Shown here piece after piece: positions 25,403-34,792 of a stretch of 55,008 nucleotides of DNA; within the stretch, counting starts at the first letter, position 1; each line of letters starts with the position of its first letter. The notes below the pieces were generated by a model. That model was not told the origin of the DNA. It was given only the letters and a program-made list of their open reading frames with translations, and did not search any database. Made by a program: the position numbers and the translations under genes. Origin of the DNA: an uncultured Thiodictyon sp. (GTDB taxonomy: Bacteria; Pseudomonadota; Gammaproteobacteria; Chromatiales; Chromatiaceae); NCBI RefSeq assembly GCF_903946935.1, contig NZ_CAJAXH010000035.1:1-55008 (forward strand), written 5' to 3'.

Positions 25403-26764
25403 ATGAGTGACACGGTCAAGTACCTGCTCGACGAAGCGCATCTGCCCAAACAGTGGTACAACATCAACGCGGACCTGCCGGTCCCGCTGGACCCGGTGCT
25501 GCACCCCGGCACCCAGCAGCCGATCACGGCGGACGAGTTGGGGGTGATCTTCCCGCGGGCGGTGATCGAGCAGGAGATGAGCACGGAGCGCGAGATCGAT
25601 ATCCCGGAACCGGTGCGCGAGGTCTATCGTCAGTGGCGCCCTTCGCCACTGTTCCGCGCCCGTCGACTGGAAAAGGCCCTGAACACCCCGGCCAAGATCT
25701 ATTACAAGTACGAAGGGGTTAGCCCCGCCGGCAGCCACAAGCCCAACACGGCGATCCCTCAGGCCTTTTACAACAAGATCGAGGGTGTCAAGCGCATCGC
25801 TACCGAGACCGGCGCCGGTCAGTGGGGTTCCTCGCTGGCGCTCGCCGGGTCCTTCTTTGGGCTTGAGATCGTCGTCTACATGGTCAAGGTGAGCTATAAC
25901 CAGAAGCCCTACCGGCGCGCCTTCATGGAGACCTTCGGCGCCCAGTGCATTGCAAGCCCCTCGGACACGACCGCCTCCGGCCGCGCCATCCTGGCCGAGC
26001 ACCCGGACAGCACCGGCAGCCTGGGGATCGCGATCAGCGAGGCGGTAGAAGTCGCCGCCCAGCGCGACGACACCAAGTATGCACTGGGTAGCGTGCTGAA
26101 CCACGTCCTGCTGCACCAGACGGTGACCGGGATCGAGGCCATGCAGCAGATGGAGATGGCCGGCGACCATCCGGACATGGTGATCGGCTGCACCGGCGGG
26201 GGCAGCAACTTTGCGGGCCTGGCCTTCCCCTATCTGGGCAAGCAACTGCGCGAGGGGGGCAACATGCAGTTCATCGCGGTGGAGCCCTCTGCCTGCCCGA
26301 CCCTCACCAAGGGGCTGTTCGCCTACGACTTCGGCGACACCGCCCACCTGACCCCCCTATGCAAGATGTTTACGCTGGGCTCCAGCTTCGTGCCCCCGGG
26401 CTTCCACGCCGGCGGGCTGCGCTATCACGGTATGGCCCCGCAGGTCAGCCACCTGGCCAAGCTGGGTTATATCTCGCCTCGCTCCTACAACCAGTTGGAG
26501 TGCTTTGCGGCCGGCATCCAGTTCGCCAAGGCGGAGGGGATCATCCCGGCCCCCGAGTCAAACCACGCCATACGTGCGGCGATCGACGAGGCCATCAAGT
26601 GCCGGGAGACCGGGGAGGCCAAGACGATCCTGTTCATGCTGTCCGGTCATGGCGACTTCGACATGCAGGCCTACACCGACTATCTGGGCGGCAAGCTCAA
26701 GGACTTGGTCTACGCCGAGTCGGAGGTGGCCATGGCCCTGGCCGGATTGCCAGTGGTCGGCTGA
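25403..26764 (+). CDS. trpB: TrpB2-type tryptophan synthase beta chain (TrpB-like PLP enzyme)
   Basis: A 453-residue PLP enzyme that condenses indole with serine. The PLP lysine is Lys113 in [12 protein letters not shown], and the phosphate-binding loop is GCTGGGSN. Its length and the N-terminal block [11 protein letters not shown] identify the TrpB2 branch, which differs from the ordinary TrpB found next to TrpA. There is no trpA or other trp gene in this window. TrpB2 enzymes may work alone, for example salvaging free indole. The LysM gene follows 1 bp after its stop and is probably co-transcribed. Confidence 0.92.
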   Translation: MSDTVKYLLDEAHLPKQWYNINADLPVPLDPVLHPGTQQPITADELGVIFPRAVIEQEMSTEREIDIPEPVREVYRQWRPSPLFRARRLEKALNTPAKIYYKYEGVSPAGSHKPNTAIPQAFYNKIEGVKRIATETGAGQWGSSLALAGSFFGLEIVVYMVKVSYNQKPYRRAFMETFGAQCIASPSDTTASGRAILAEHPDSTGSLGIAISEAVEVAAQRDDTKYALGSVLNHVLLHQTVTGIEAMQQMEMAGDHPDMVIGCTGGGSNFAGLAFPYLGKQLREGGNMQFIAVEPSACPTLTKGLFAYDFGDTAHLTPLCKMFTLGSSFVPPGFHAGGLRYHGMAPQVSHLAKLGYISPRSYNQLECFAAGIQFAKAEGIIPAPESNHAIRAAIDEAIKCRETGEAKTILFMLSGHGDFDMQAYTDYLGGKLKDLVYAESEVAMALAGLPVVG

Positions 26765-26765
26765 G

Positions 26766-27761
26766 ATGGGACAGACCCGCGGTGGACAGGGGCCGGCACC
26801 CAGGCCGGGCGGTTGCGGTGCCTCGGGGCGCTGGTGTGCCTTGATCCTGCTCGCCGTCGGCATGCTGCCGCTCCCGCTGGGGCAAGGCGCGCGGGCGGAT
26901 GAGCCTGCGGTAGCGGGTGCGGCCCGGCCGACCCTATCGTCGGAGCAGGTGCGAGGGCCGCGCGATCCGGCGCCCCGGGTGGAGGCGCTCAACGAGCGTA
27001 TCCATGGCCTGGAAGGCAAGCTGTTGGAGTCCGCGGCGGCGCGCAAGGCGGCGGATCAGGCGCGCATGGAGGCGGAGCGGCGGCTGGCGGAGGCCGTCCA
27101 AGAGAGCGACCTGTTGCGTGAGGCCAAGACCGCCCTGGAGACCCGTCTGAAAGATGCCGAGGAGCAACTCGCCGGGGCCGAGGAGCAGATTCGCCGTCTC
27201 GGCGCCGAGACCGCGGCCCAGGCCCAGCGCGGCGCGGCCCTGGAGGGCCAACTCGAAGAGCTCAAGGGCGACCGGCAGCGGCTGGAGGAGGGTTATCAGG
27301 GGCGTCTGCATGAGGCGGAGCTGTCCCAGGCGGACCTGAGCGCCGAACTGGCCGCGAGCAAGACGGCGCGGGAGGCGCTCGCGGACCAGCTAAAGGCCCT
27401 GGGCGCGCTGGTCCCGGCGCCCGCTGGCGGTGCCCTGACGCTAGAGGCGGCCCAGGCCCAGTCGGCCGCCGCGGCGGCCGCCCTGCGCGAGGCGCTCGCC
27501 CGGGTCGAGGCCGGCGGCACTAGCCAGGCGCGGGAGGCGCTGCGGGAGGCCGAGCAGCGGCTACACCGCAACCAATTCGCCGCCGCCCAGATGGCCGATG
27601 CGCGCGGTCTTTACCAGGTTCGGCCCGCCGACACCCTGGTCCTGATCGCCCGCCATTTCTATGGGGATGGTTCGCGTTGGCGAGCGATCAGGGAGGCCAA
27701 TCGCGATGTCCTCGCCGACGCCAACCGATTGATACCCGGGCTGACACTCGTGATCCCCTAA
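26766..27761 (+). CDS. Exported coiled-coil protein with C-terminal LysM domain
   Basis: The 331-residue product has an N-terminal hydrophobic segment (residues 24-40, CALILLAVGMLPLPLG) that should act as signal peptide or anchor, then a long Ala/Glu/Arg-rich coiled coil (about residues 65-270), and a C-terminal LysM domain (YQVRPADTLVLIARHFYGDG, then IREANRDVLADANRLIPG). LysM binds peptidoglycan, so a cell-envelope role is likely. ATG 26766 lies 1 bp after the trpB stop. The open frame upstream of it is a shadow of trpB. The reason for the pairing with trpB is not evident. Confidence 0.82.
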   Translation: MGQTRGGQGPAPRPGGCGASGRWCALILLAVGMLPLPLGQGARADEPAVAGAARPTLSSEQVRGPRDPAPRVEALNERIHGLEGKLLESAAARKAADQARMEAERRLAEAVQESDLLREAKTALETRLKDAEEQLAGAEEQIRRLGAETAAQAQRGAALEGQLEELKGDRQRLEEGYQGRLHEAELSQADLSAELAASKTAREALADQLKALGALVPAPAGGALTLEAAQAQSAAAAAALREALARVEAGGTSQAREALREAEQRLHRNQFAAAQMADARGLYQVRPADTLVLIARHFYGDGSRWRAIREANRDVLADANRLIPGLTLVIP

Positions 27762-27786
27762 ACCTGACGCGTCGCGGGTGGCCGGC

Positions 27787-28635
27787 TCAATAGCCGCTCG
27801 CATCTAGTGACAGTGGCTCGGGGTAGGCCGGCAGGCGCACCACCCGGGTCGTCAGTTGGCCGTCGGGATGCAAGCACAGTTCCCGATAGCCGGGGGGGCG
27901 GTCGTCCAGGGCGAATCCCTGGCTGCCGGGTCGGAACTGGAAACAGGTGGAGGGGGTGCCGAGGATCTGATAGTGCCCTTGATGCTGTGCAAACGCTTGG
28001 TGGATATGACCAAAAATTAGTGACTTGAGTTGCGGGTGACGGTCGCAGACGGCCAGCAATTGGGCGCCATTGGCGAGCCCCATGGTGTCCAGCCAGGCGC
28101 TGCCGATCGGGACCGGATGTTGATGGAGGAAAATCAGGCAATGGCGATCGGGGTCGCGCTCCAGCAGGGTGTCCAGGTGATGGACCTGACGCGCGGTGAG
28201 TCGTCCGCCGTCCTCACCCGGCAGGGTCGAGTCGAGGAAGATCAGGTGCCAGCCGTCGATGCGATTGTCGGCGACCGGCCCCATCGCTGCCGCCCCCAGC
28301 CACTGCTCCATCAGCGCCCGGCGGTCGTGGTTGCCGGGAATGCAGAAGCAGGGCAGGCCGGTGGCCTCCAACTCCCGGGCTAGATAGGCATAGCCCTCGG
28401 CCGTCTCGTCTTGGACCAGGTCGCCGGTCATCACCACTGCGTCGGCGGGCGTGTCCCCGTCCAAGGCCAGGGCCAGCACGGACTCGAAGGTGCGTCTGGT
28501 ATTGAGTCCCAGCAGCCGGCCCGCGGCGTCGGCAAACAGATGCGAGTCGGTGAGCTGGATCAGTCGCAGGGGACGCGGCGGCGACTGGGTCTCGGGGATA
28601 CCCGGGTCTGGCTGGGATGCTACTGCATGTTGCAT
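27787..28635 (-). CDS. cpdA: 3',5'-cyclic-AMP phosphodiesterase
   Basis: The 282-residue metallophosphoesterase has all five CpdA/Icc motifs: LIQLTDSHLF, VMTGDLVQDE, IPGNHDRR, IFLHQHPVPIGS and FGHIHQAF. CpdA hydrolyses cAMP to AMP and so lowers CRP-type signalling; the length matches the E. coli enzyme (275). The first 22 residues are a flexible, Pro-rich tail. It is transcribed alone, convergent with the LysM gene (25 bp apart). Confidence 0.9.
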   Translation of the reverse strand: MQHAVASQPDPGIPETQSPPRPLRLIQLTDSHLFADAAGRLLGLNTRRTFESVLALALDGDTPADAVVMTGDLVQDETAEGYAYLARELEATGLPCFCIPGNHDRRALMEQWLGAAAMGPVADNRIDGWHLIFLDSTLPGEDGGRLTARQVHHLDTLLERDPDRHCLIFLHQHPVPIGSAWLDTMGLANGAQLLAVCDRHPQLKSLIFGHIHQAFAQHQGHYQILGTPSTCFQFRPGSQGFALDDRPPGYRELCLHPDGQLTTRVVRLPAYPEPLSLDASGY

Positions 28636-28834
28636 GGTAGTGTCGGCGTTTGAAATAAGGGTCTCCTGTCAGGAGTCTTGTAGCAAGGCGGCGCCATGCC
28701 CGTACGGCATCCGATCACAGTTCAGCCATGGGGCCGGTTCCTGAGGCGTTGGGAAATTCGCTGCGCGCCACCATGTTCGCCGCGCAGGTGCGCACAACCC
28801 CATCCAACCGCCTCATCCAACCGAGGAGACCGCT

Positions 28835-29254
28835 ATGGAACTGAAGGGCAGCAAGACCGAGACCCATCTCAAAGAGGCCTTTGCGGGCGAGTCCCAGGCC
28901 AATCGCCGTTATCTGTATTTCGCCGCCAAGGCCGACGTGGAAGGCTACAACGACGTGGCGGCCGTGTTTCGCTCCACCGCCGAGGGCGAGACCGGCCACG
29001 CCCACGGCCATCTGGAATATCTGGAGGCGGTCGGCGACCCCGCCACCGGGCTGCCGATCGGCCCCACTGCGGCCAATCTCAAGGCCGCCATCGCCGGTGA
29101 GACCCACGAGTATACCGACATGTATCCCGGCATGGCCAAGTCCGCCCGGGCCGAGGGTTTTGAGGAGATCGCCGACTGGTTCGAGACCCTGGCCAAGGCG
29201 GAGCGCTCACACGCCAACCGCTTTCAGAAGGCGCTGGACCATCTCGAGACCTGA
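28835..29254 (+). CDS. Rubrerythrin-type diiron protein lacking the rubredoxin domain
   Basis: The 139-residue protein is a four-helix diiron bundle: [16 protein letters not shown] carries the first Glu ligand, [17 protein letters not shown] the ExxH pair, then [17 protein letters not shown] and [14 protein letters not shown] the second set. The cysteine-rich rubredoxin tail of full-length rubrerythrin (about 190 residues) is absent. It reduces peroxide in the cytoplasm in anaerobic and microaerobic bacteria. Good GGAG site upstream of ATG 28835; a strong terminator follows 40 bp after the stop, so it is a single-gene transcript. Confidence 0.9.
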   Translation: MELKGSKTETHLKEAFAGESQANRRYLYFAAKADVEGYNDVAAVFRSTAEGETGHAHGHLEYLEAVGDPATGLPIGPTAANLKAAIAGETHEYTDMYPGMAKSARAEGFEEIADWFETLAKAERSHANRFQKALDHLET

Positions 29255-29293
29255 TCCGCGGGGCGCGTAGCCGCGTTGCGTGGCGCGAACCGA

Positions 29294-29319
29294 AGGGGCG
29301 CTGGGCGCCCCTTTTTTTT
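29294..29319 (+). terminator. Intrinsic terminator of the rubrerythrin gene
   Basis: AGGGGCGC-TGG-GCGCCCCT forms an 8-bp GC-rich stem with a 3-base loop, followed directly by a run of eight T. Confidence 0.9.
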
Positions 29320-29365
29320 ATGACATTGGCAAGCCGGTCATGAATCAGCCTTGAAGCCTAGGCGT

Positions 29366-31951
29366 TCAGCGCCGCCCCCGCAGCCCATCCTCAATCTGTT
29401 GAGGGATGCTGCGGCCTCTGGCCGTCTGCGCCGAGTCGCCGATCCACAGGAAGAGTCCCTGCCCCTGCATGGCCCGTTCCCAGGCCAGGCCGATCTGCCG
29501 TTTGGCGTGTTCGTGAGGCTCCAGGTGGCTCCCCTTATATTCCAAGACCAACCGGCGGTTGTCGCCCAGGCAGGCCACGAAGTCGGGATAAAACCAGTCC
29601 CCTTGCTCGGTGGGGCAGGGCAGGCGGAAGGCTTGCGGGGGTCGGTCGGGATTGCGCAGCCATACCGCGATCTCGGGGTGACTGTCGAGCGCATCCGCCA
29701 CCTCCATCTCCGGCCCGTTCAGCGCGTCGACGACCGGATACAGATGCCGTTTGAAGACCCGCCCCTGCACCGGCTTGGTCGGCGCATAGTCGGTTTGTGC
29801 GGTGAACGCGATGAAGACCTCGGGGACACAGACGAGCGGCGAAGGCCGCGCGCTCTCCTGTAACGCGAACAGGTCGTCCATCCCCTGCCGCGCTGCCCGC
29901 AGGGCGCATTGGTCCAGGCAGTGTTTCAACTGCGCCTGTAAGCGATATTTGTGGACTGTCAACGCGGCCAGTCCATGGGCCTCTTCCAGGCGGTCAATCC
30001 AGCCGGCAAGATAGGCGATCATGTCCGCCTCGGTGGTATCGTTGCGCCGACATTCCCGGGCCAGCCAATGAATCAACCAATCGCGGTCCCATTGTGCGCT
30101 GAGTCCGGGTTGTTGGAAAACGCTGCCGGTCCCGGTATGGATCTGCAAATGGCCGGCGGCATCGGCGTCGATTTCTTTGGTCGTGGCCCGTTGCTGCGGC
30201 TCCCACTGGCAGTCGTGGGACGGACAGTCGCGCGCCGAAAATCGCCCGTGCTGGCGGATCTCCTCGGCCGTCGCCTCGCCCAAGAGCAGATCGCCCTGGC
30301 GCCAGGCCAACAGCGGTAAGGTCAGAGACTCGCCCCGTTCGGCCGGACAGCGTAAGGTCAATGCCTCGCGGTAGGCATCGCGCACCGGCTGACGCTGATT
30401 GGCGGGCAGCCGTTCGCACAGCCGTTCGATGGCCGCCGGGGTGGTGTCGGGGCCGATGCGCAAGGTCGTCCGATCCGGGCGTTGATCCTCCACGGCGATT
30501 CCGAGTAAAGCATCGCCAGGCACCCCGGACAAGGCGGGCGGGGGGCCGGCCAGGATGACTGTGGTACCGCGCCGCTGTGCCACCAAGTCATCCTCAAAGG
30601 GCAGGGGCGTTTGGATCGCCTCGGCGGCCTGAGGACGATCGAAGCCCAGCGTCACCAAGGCATCGCGTAATTGGTTGGCGGTTTCGCGAAAACTGGCTTG
30701 GGCGACATGGGCATAGGCGCGGTTGAGGGCGTCGAAGCGGCTCGTCTGGGCAGCGGGCATGCGCAGCACGCGCCCCAGCAGTTGCTCGATATCCTTGGAC
30801 GAGCGGATATTGGCCACCGAGCAGAGCACATAGGCCCAGGCACAGTCCCAGCCCTCCTTGAGCGCCTGCACCGTGATGATATGGCGGATCGGACAGTCGG
30901 CCCGAAACAGGTCCTGCCCATCGATCCCGCGCTCGGTGCCGGTGGCGATGGCGATCTGTGCCTCGGGGATGTTTTCATTCTCCATCAGATTGGCGCGGAT
31001 GATCGCGGGGGTTACCACGCCATCCTTGCGCTCGGCCTGATAGAGGACGATCGGACGAATGCCGCGCCCGTCCTGACGGGCCAGGTCCTCCAGTGCGGCA
31101 CGCTCGCGCACCGCGCCCGCCACCGTGGCCTGCCAATCGCCCCCATACTCGGTGACCACCACCGGCAGCTTGATCATATTGCCGTCGCGCAACTCGCGCG
31201 CTGAGACCCGCACCAGCACATTGCTGCCGCTCTTGGGGTCGAGTGCCGGGGTGGCGGTCAATTCCAGGATAAAGGCCGGGGCGAAGCGCTTGAGCGTATC
31301 GAACGAGAGCGGCGTGCGGGCATTGTGCGCCTCATCCACCACCACCAGCGGGGGCCAGGCGCGGCATAGGTTGACGAAGGAGGCCAGGACCTTCCCATCT
31401 TGATCCCGGTCCATGCCGGGCAGGTCCGGCAGGCGCTCGAAGGCGGGGTCCAGGTCCTCATGCCCATCATAGACCTTGCGCGTGTCGGTCTTGTCCACCC
31501 GCAGTGCCTGGGTGGTACTGACCACGATCAAGGCCTTCTGCCTCAGGTCTTGGGGCCGGATGCCGGTTGCCCCTTCCAGGTTCAGCACCTGCACCCGCTC
31601 GATGCCGAATTGCGCGTTGAGCTGTTCGCGATAGGGGTGTTGCGGATCGCGCAGTTTGGCGGCGGTCTGATCCAGGATCGCCTTGCTCGGCACCAGCCAC
31701 AGGGTCAAGGGATAATCCTGCCCCGCGAAGCGGCGCAAGAGGGGAATCGCATCCGCGGCCAACAGCGTCTTGCCCCCGCCGGTCGGCAGGCGCAGACAGC
31801 AATAGGGTATGGCGCCAAAGCCTTGATCGCGGTAGGGCGGCTCATGCGGGGCGAGTTCGGCGAAGGCGCGGGCCGGGCCGATCTGCGCGGCCAATTCGGC
31901 AAAGTCGGCCAGGGCCTTCAGGGCAATCTTCTGATAATCCTTGCGGTCCAT
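29366..31951 (-). CDS. DEAD/DEAH-box restriction subunit of a type III-like R-M system (Res)
   Basis: The 861-residue protein has a superfamily 2 helicase core: LPTGGGKT (Walker A, 56-62), VVVDEAH (Walker B, 206-209), ELTATPA (motif III) and IEQLLGRVLRMP (motif VI). The C-terminal domain contains a PD-(D/E)XK nuclease site, with Asp790 in WFYPDFVACL and EYK at 804-806. In type III systems Res translocates or diffuses along DNA and cuts when two Mod-bound sites are engaged. It follows mod with stop and start overlapping by one base (TAATG), so the two are one operon and made in linked amounts. The gene appears intact. Confidence 0.88.
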   Translation of the reverse strand: MDRKDYQKIALKALADFAELAAQIGPARAFAELAPHEPPYRDQGFGAIPYCCLRLPTGGGKTLLAADAIPLLRRFAGQDYPLTLWLVPSKAILDQTAAKLRDPQHPYREQLNAQFGIERVQVLNLEGATGIRPQDLRQKALIVVSTTQALRVDKTDTRKVYDGHEDLDPAFERLPDLPGMDRDQDGKVLASFVNLCRAWPPLVVVDEAHNARTPLSFDTLKRFAPAFILELTATPALDPKSGSNVLVRVSARELRDGNMIKLPVVVTEYGGDWQATVAGAVRERAALEDLARQDGRGIRPIVLYQAERKDGVVTPAIIRANLMENENIPEAQIAIATGTERGIDGQDLFRADCPIRHIITVQALKEGWDCAWAYVLCSVANIRSSKDIEQLLGRVLRMPAAQTSRFDALNRAYAHVAQASFRETANQLRDALVTLGFDRPQAAEAIQTPLPFEDDLVAQRRGTTVILAGPPPALSGVPGDALLGIAVEDQRPDRTTLRIGPDTTPAAIERLCERLPANQRQPVRDAYREALTLRCPAERGESLTLPLLAWRQGDLLLGEATAEEIRQHGRFSARDCPSHDCQWEPQQRATTKEIDADAAGHLQIHTGTGSVFQQPGLSAQWDRDWLIHWLARECRRNDTTEADMIAYLAGWIDRLEEAHGLAALTVHKYRLQAQLKHCLDQCALRAARQGMDDLFALQESARPSPLVCVPEVFIAFTAQTDYAPTKPVQGRVFKRHLYPVVDALNGPEMEVADALDSHPEIAVWLRNPDRPPQAFRLPCPTEQGDWFYPDFVACLGDNRRLVLEYKGSHLEPHEHAKRQIGLAWERAMQGQGLFLWIGDSAQTARGRSIPQQIEDGLRGRR

Positions 31952-33474
31952 TAGGCGTTCGCCTGATAGGGCAGTTGGCGGAAGCGCAGATCGAGCGCGG
32001 CCAGCTTGGACTCGTGGAGCCGGCAGGCCTCGCCGAAGACCACGCGCGGGCCGTCATGGGGGGCCAGGCAATCCAGCAGCACCGCCGTCAGCACGTTGCC
32101 CCCTGCGGGCCGGCGGTCGCCCAGAATCCCATTGAACAACAGATAATAGGCCGTGCCTTGATGGACCCCGAGCAGGGGCGTCGCGGGCGCCTCGGCCAAC
32201 GGCCGCCGGGTCTCCCGATACCAGACCCAACGGGCCAGATCGGCAAAGCCAACCCCCGGCCGGATGCTGCCGTGGCCGTCGAACACCGGCTCACCCAGGC
32301 GGCAGAAGCGGAAACCGCCGCCGCCCTGCCAGTTGACGTCCTTGCTGATACCGCCCTGCTCCCCGGCGATGACCTTGCGCAGCCGCGCGGCGCAATGGGT
32401 TTCGGCGTGCTCGCCCAGCTCGATGCCGATCCAGCGGCGGCCCATTTTGTGGGCGACGGCGGCGGTGGTGCCGGAGCCTAAGAAGCTGTCGAGAACGAGA
32501 TCATTTGGGTTGGTGGCAATATGAATAATTCTATTCAATAATCCTTCAGGTTTAGGCGTTGAAAAAGGAGTGTCACCGGGAAATAAACTTACAATTTCCA
32601 ATTTCGCTTGAGCATTAGTTCCCACATCTTGATAAGACCAAAAAGAAGATGGCACTAAGCCAGCCTGGACTTCCGACAAGAATTTCTTTACACGCGGAAC
32701 ATTAGCGCCATCAATGCCAAACCAGATACGCCGATCTTCGACCATCTCATTGAATCGGGGCTCGGTATAAAGCCAACAACGGCCGGCTGGTGGATCAACC
32801 GTTCGGCCAGACGGGGTAGTTACAGTGAAAAATTGCGCCTGCCTGCGACCCTTTTCTGCTTTCGCGTGGGCGGGCAGCGATGCCCAAACGCCGCGAAAAT
32901 CATTGTCCGGATTGGTAAAGCGTTCTAACTGACTCGTCGAGGCGGGAAGAGCATTACGCACTTCTTTCCATAGATCGCGTTTTTTGGCAAATAGCAGGAT
33001 ATGATCATGAACTGCGGAAAAGTCCGTTCTGTTTTCTCGTGTTGGTGTTTTCTGCCAGAATACGTTGGCCACAAAATTTCTACGTCCAAACACCTCATCC
33101 ATTATGACCTTCAAATAATGCCCCTCATTGTCATCGATCGTCACCCAGATCGATCCATCCTCGCTCAACAGTTCGCGCAACAGTTCGAGCCGTGGATACA
33201 TCATCGACAACCAGATGGAATGCTCCCGGTTGTCGTCATAATGCTCGAAGGCGGAGCGGGTGTTGTAAGGCGGATCGATGAAGATGCACTTCACTCGCCC
33301 GGCATAGACCGGCAAGAGGCTCTTGAGCGCGTCCAGGTTGTCGCCCTGGATCAGCAGGTTCTCAGTCTGCGAGTCGCCGTCGCTCAAGTCCGGCACCGCC
33401 ACCAGTGGGCGGTAGGGAACGTCGCGGATGGCCACCACGGCGGCGTCTTTTCCTGTCCAGTGCAGAGCGGGCAT
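31951..33474 (-). CDS. Site-specific DNA methyltransferase (Mod) of the type III-like R-M system
   Basis: A 507-residue beta-class amino-methyltransferase: the catalytic DPPY motif (67-70, CIFIDPPYNTRS) comes before the AdoMet-binding FLGSG motif (331-335, LVLDSFLGSGTTA). N6-adenine methylation is likely for this group. Between them, residues 121-325 (33110 to 32500) form the target-recognition part. This segment is clearly richer in A and T than the rest of the gene and its neighbours, which suggests a recombined specificity module. The gene is the first of the mod-res operon. ATG 33474 is preceded by a GGGGCGGGCTT region on the other strand and lacks a strong ribosome-binding site. Confidence 0.9.
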   Translation of the reverse strand: MPALHWTGKDAAVVAIRDVPYRPLVAVPDLSDGDSQTENLLIQGDNLDALKSLLPVYAGRVKCIFIDPPYNTRSAFEHYDDNREHSIWLSMMYPRLELLRELLSEDGSIWVTIDDNEGHYLKVIMDEVFGRRNFVANVFWQKTPTRENRTDFSAVHDHILLFAKKRDLWKEVRNALPASTSQLERFTNPDNDFRGVWASLPAHAKAEKGRRQAQFFTVTTPSGRTVDPPAGRCWLYTEPRFNEMVEDRRIWFGIDGANVPRVKKFLSEVQAGLVPSSFWSYQDVGTNAQAKLEIVSLFPGDTPFSTPKPEGLLNRIIHIATNPNDLVLDSFLGSGTTAAVAHKMGRRWIGIELGEHAETHCAARLRKVIAGEQGGISKDVNWQGGGGFRFCRLGEPVFDGHGSIRPGVGFADLARWVWYRETRRPLAEAPATPLLGVHQGTAYYLLFNGILGDRRPAGGNVLTAVLLDCLAPHDGPRVVFGEACRLHESKLAALDLRFRQLPYQANA

Positions 33475-33898
33475 AAGGGGCGGGCTTCATGTCGAAAGGG
33501 GGATTAGGATGCGGGACGCGGGCCAGCCTGTAAAGGTCCATGTCGGGTCGTTTGGCCATGCGGCGGGGCGATGGCCGTTTGAGGTCGCGTCGCGGCTAAC
33601 GGCCATGGAAGGGGGGCCTGCCACCCCTGACCATGAAAGTCTTTCAGGCTAACGGGGCGCTCCTGCGCCCTCTTGTGGTTTTCGCGTGAAACCTACTTCA
33701 CAGACATCGGCTTACGGCGACTTTCACGGTAAAGCCGCTCCCACAGGGGCACGCCGTCGCTTTCACGGCAAAACCTCTACGTTTGGTTGTGGAATCCCCT
33801 GCGAAGACGCGGATCTGCCCTTGACATTTCTTTAGGATCGACTACTTTGATAGTCAGCGGCGGGGGTGTTTCACCAGCGGATAGGCGGGAGAATCATC
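33475..33898. other. 424-bp intergenic region with repeat fragments and a possible promoter
   Basis: It lies between the divergent mod gene and the following unknown gene. It contains two related stretches, GACTTTCACGGTAAAGCC and GCTTTCACGGCAAAACC (33719-33776), around TCCCACAGGGGC, which look like a REP-type repeat. No reading frame is supported. Confidence 0.5.
33821..33851 (+). promoter_or_regulatory. Possible sigma70 promoter
   Basis: TTGACA at 33821-33826 is a perfect -35 box. The -10 is weak: TTTGAT at 33846-33851 with 19-bp spacing, or TACTTT at 33843-33848 with 16-bp spacing. The stretch is locally AT-rich and lies 48 bp before the next start codon. Confidence 0.4.
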
Positions 33899-34366
33899 AT
33901 GTCACTGAGCCATATCGATACCGTCTTGACCGACGAGCAACGCAACAAGGTCAAGGCAGCCTTGGCGACCGTGTCCGAGGAGCTGAACTTCCTGGTCGAC
34001 CTGAACCCCAAGGAGCGCGCCGAACGTCCGAAGTTCGGCGAAAAAAATCGCTCCTTCGTCGCCAAGGCCGTCGCCATCGCCGAGGCCAATCCGGAAATCT
34101 TGCCGGGCGGTTTCAACATCGCGGAATTGCGTAACGATGTCCAGATGGTCGAAGCGCTTTATCCGATCCTGCATACCATCCGCGACCTGCTGGGCAAGGT
34201 CGAGGATACCTATTTCGCCGCGGGCAGCGGGGCCTATGCCGACGCCTTGCTGATCTATCAGTATGCCAAGCTGCGCAATATCGCCACCGGCGCCCTGGAG
34301 GACAGCCTCGGCGACTTGGGCCGCCGCTTCGCCCGCAAGAGTCGTAAGGTGGCTGCCGCGGCTTGA
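33899..34366 (+). CDS. Conserved all-alpha protein of unknown function
   Basis: The 155-residue protein has no signal peptide or membrane segment and is predicted by eye to be mostly helical. Distinctive blocks are LTDEQRNKVKAALATV, LVDLNPKERAERPKFGEKN, ALYPILHTIRDLLGKVEDT and LIYQYAKLRN. It ends in a basic tail (RRFARKSRKVAAAA). I believe similar proteins occur in several phyla but do not know a family name or role. ATG 33899 follows GGGAG; an upstream in-frame start at 33866 lacks a site. A TTGACA box lies close upstream and the gene is probably a single transcription unit. Confidence 0.8.
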   Translation: MSLSHIDTVLTDEQRNKVKAALATVSEELNFLVDLNPKERAERPKFGEKNRSFVAKAVAIAEANPEILPGGFNIAELRNDVQMVEALYPILHTIRDLLGKVEDTYFAAGSGAYADALLIYQYAKLRNIATGALEDSLGDLGRRFARKSRKVAAAA

Positions 34367-34497
34367 GGCAGACGCCTTGGGCTAAGTAGGCCGAGTACCC
34401 GCCGCGCCTGGAATGCCGGCCTCGCGCCCATCGGCGACCGCTGCGCTCGATGGGGCGGCCGGCCCTGGAAACCCAAAGATGGATGCCGTAGAGGGAT

Positions 34498-34770
34498 CGT
34501 TCCGTTCGCGGCACAGAGCCGCCGATCTGCGGCATACACCGTTCGATTCGCATGATAGAGCCGCCGATTGGCGGCATCGAGCCTTCGATCCGCGGCATCG
34601 ACCCTTCGATTGCCAGCATGGAACCGCCGATCTCCGGCACCGATCCTTCGATCCTCAGCATAGAACCGCCGATGTCCGGCATCGATCCTTCGATCTCCAA
34701 CATGGAACCGCCGATGTCCGGCATCGATCCTTCGATCCGCCGCATAGAACCGCCGGTGTCCGGCGTCAAT
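34498..34770. repeat. Minisatellite: thirteen 21-bp units without length variation
   Basis: Thirteen consecutive units of exactly 21 bp follow the pattern CC(G/T)(C/T)CGATnnnnnCATnGAn. Two unit types mostly alternate: CCGCCGATGTCCGGCATCGAT and CCTTCGATC...ATGGAA-type. Because 21 is a multiple of three, the array is open in several frames on both strands. On plus it reads as heptapeptides (PPMSGID, PSIRRIE), and on minus as (IEGSMPD, IGGSMLR). The unit sequence varies while the length is kept. On the plus strand the frame opens at 34492 with the first ATG at 34552 and runs to 34905, but it runs into a separate inverted repeat. I cannot show that it is translated. Confidence 0.85.
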
Positions 34771-34792
34771 CGTCTTCTGGCTCCCGCGCGGC

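Noticed and set aside
34498-34770. CRISPR array
   Set aside because: The 21-bp units are contiguous, with no unique spacers and no cas genes near.
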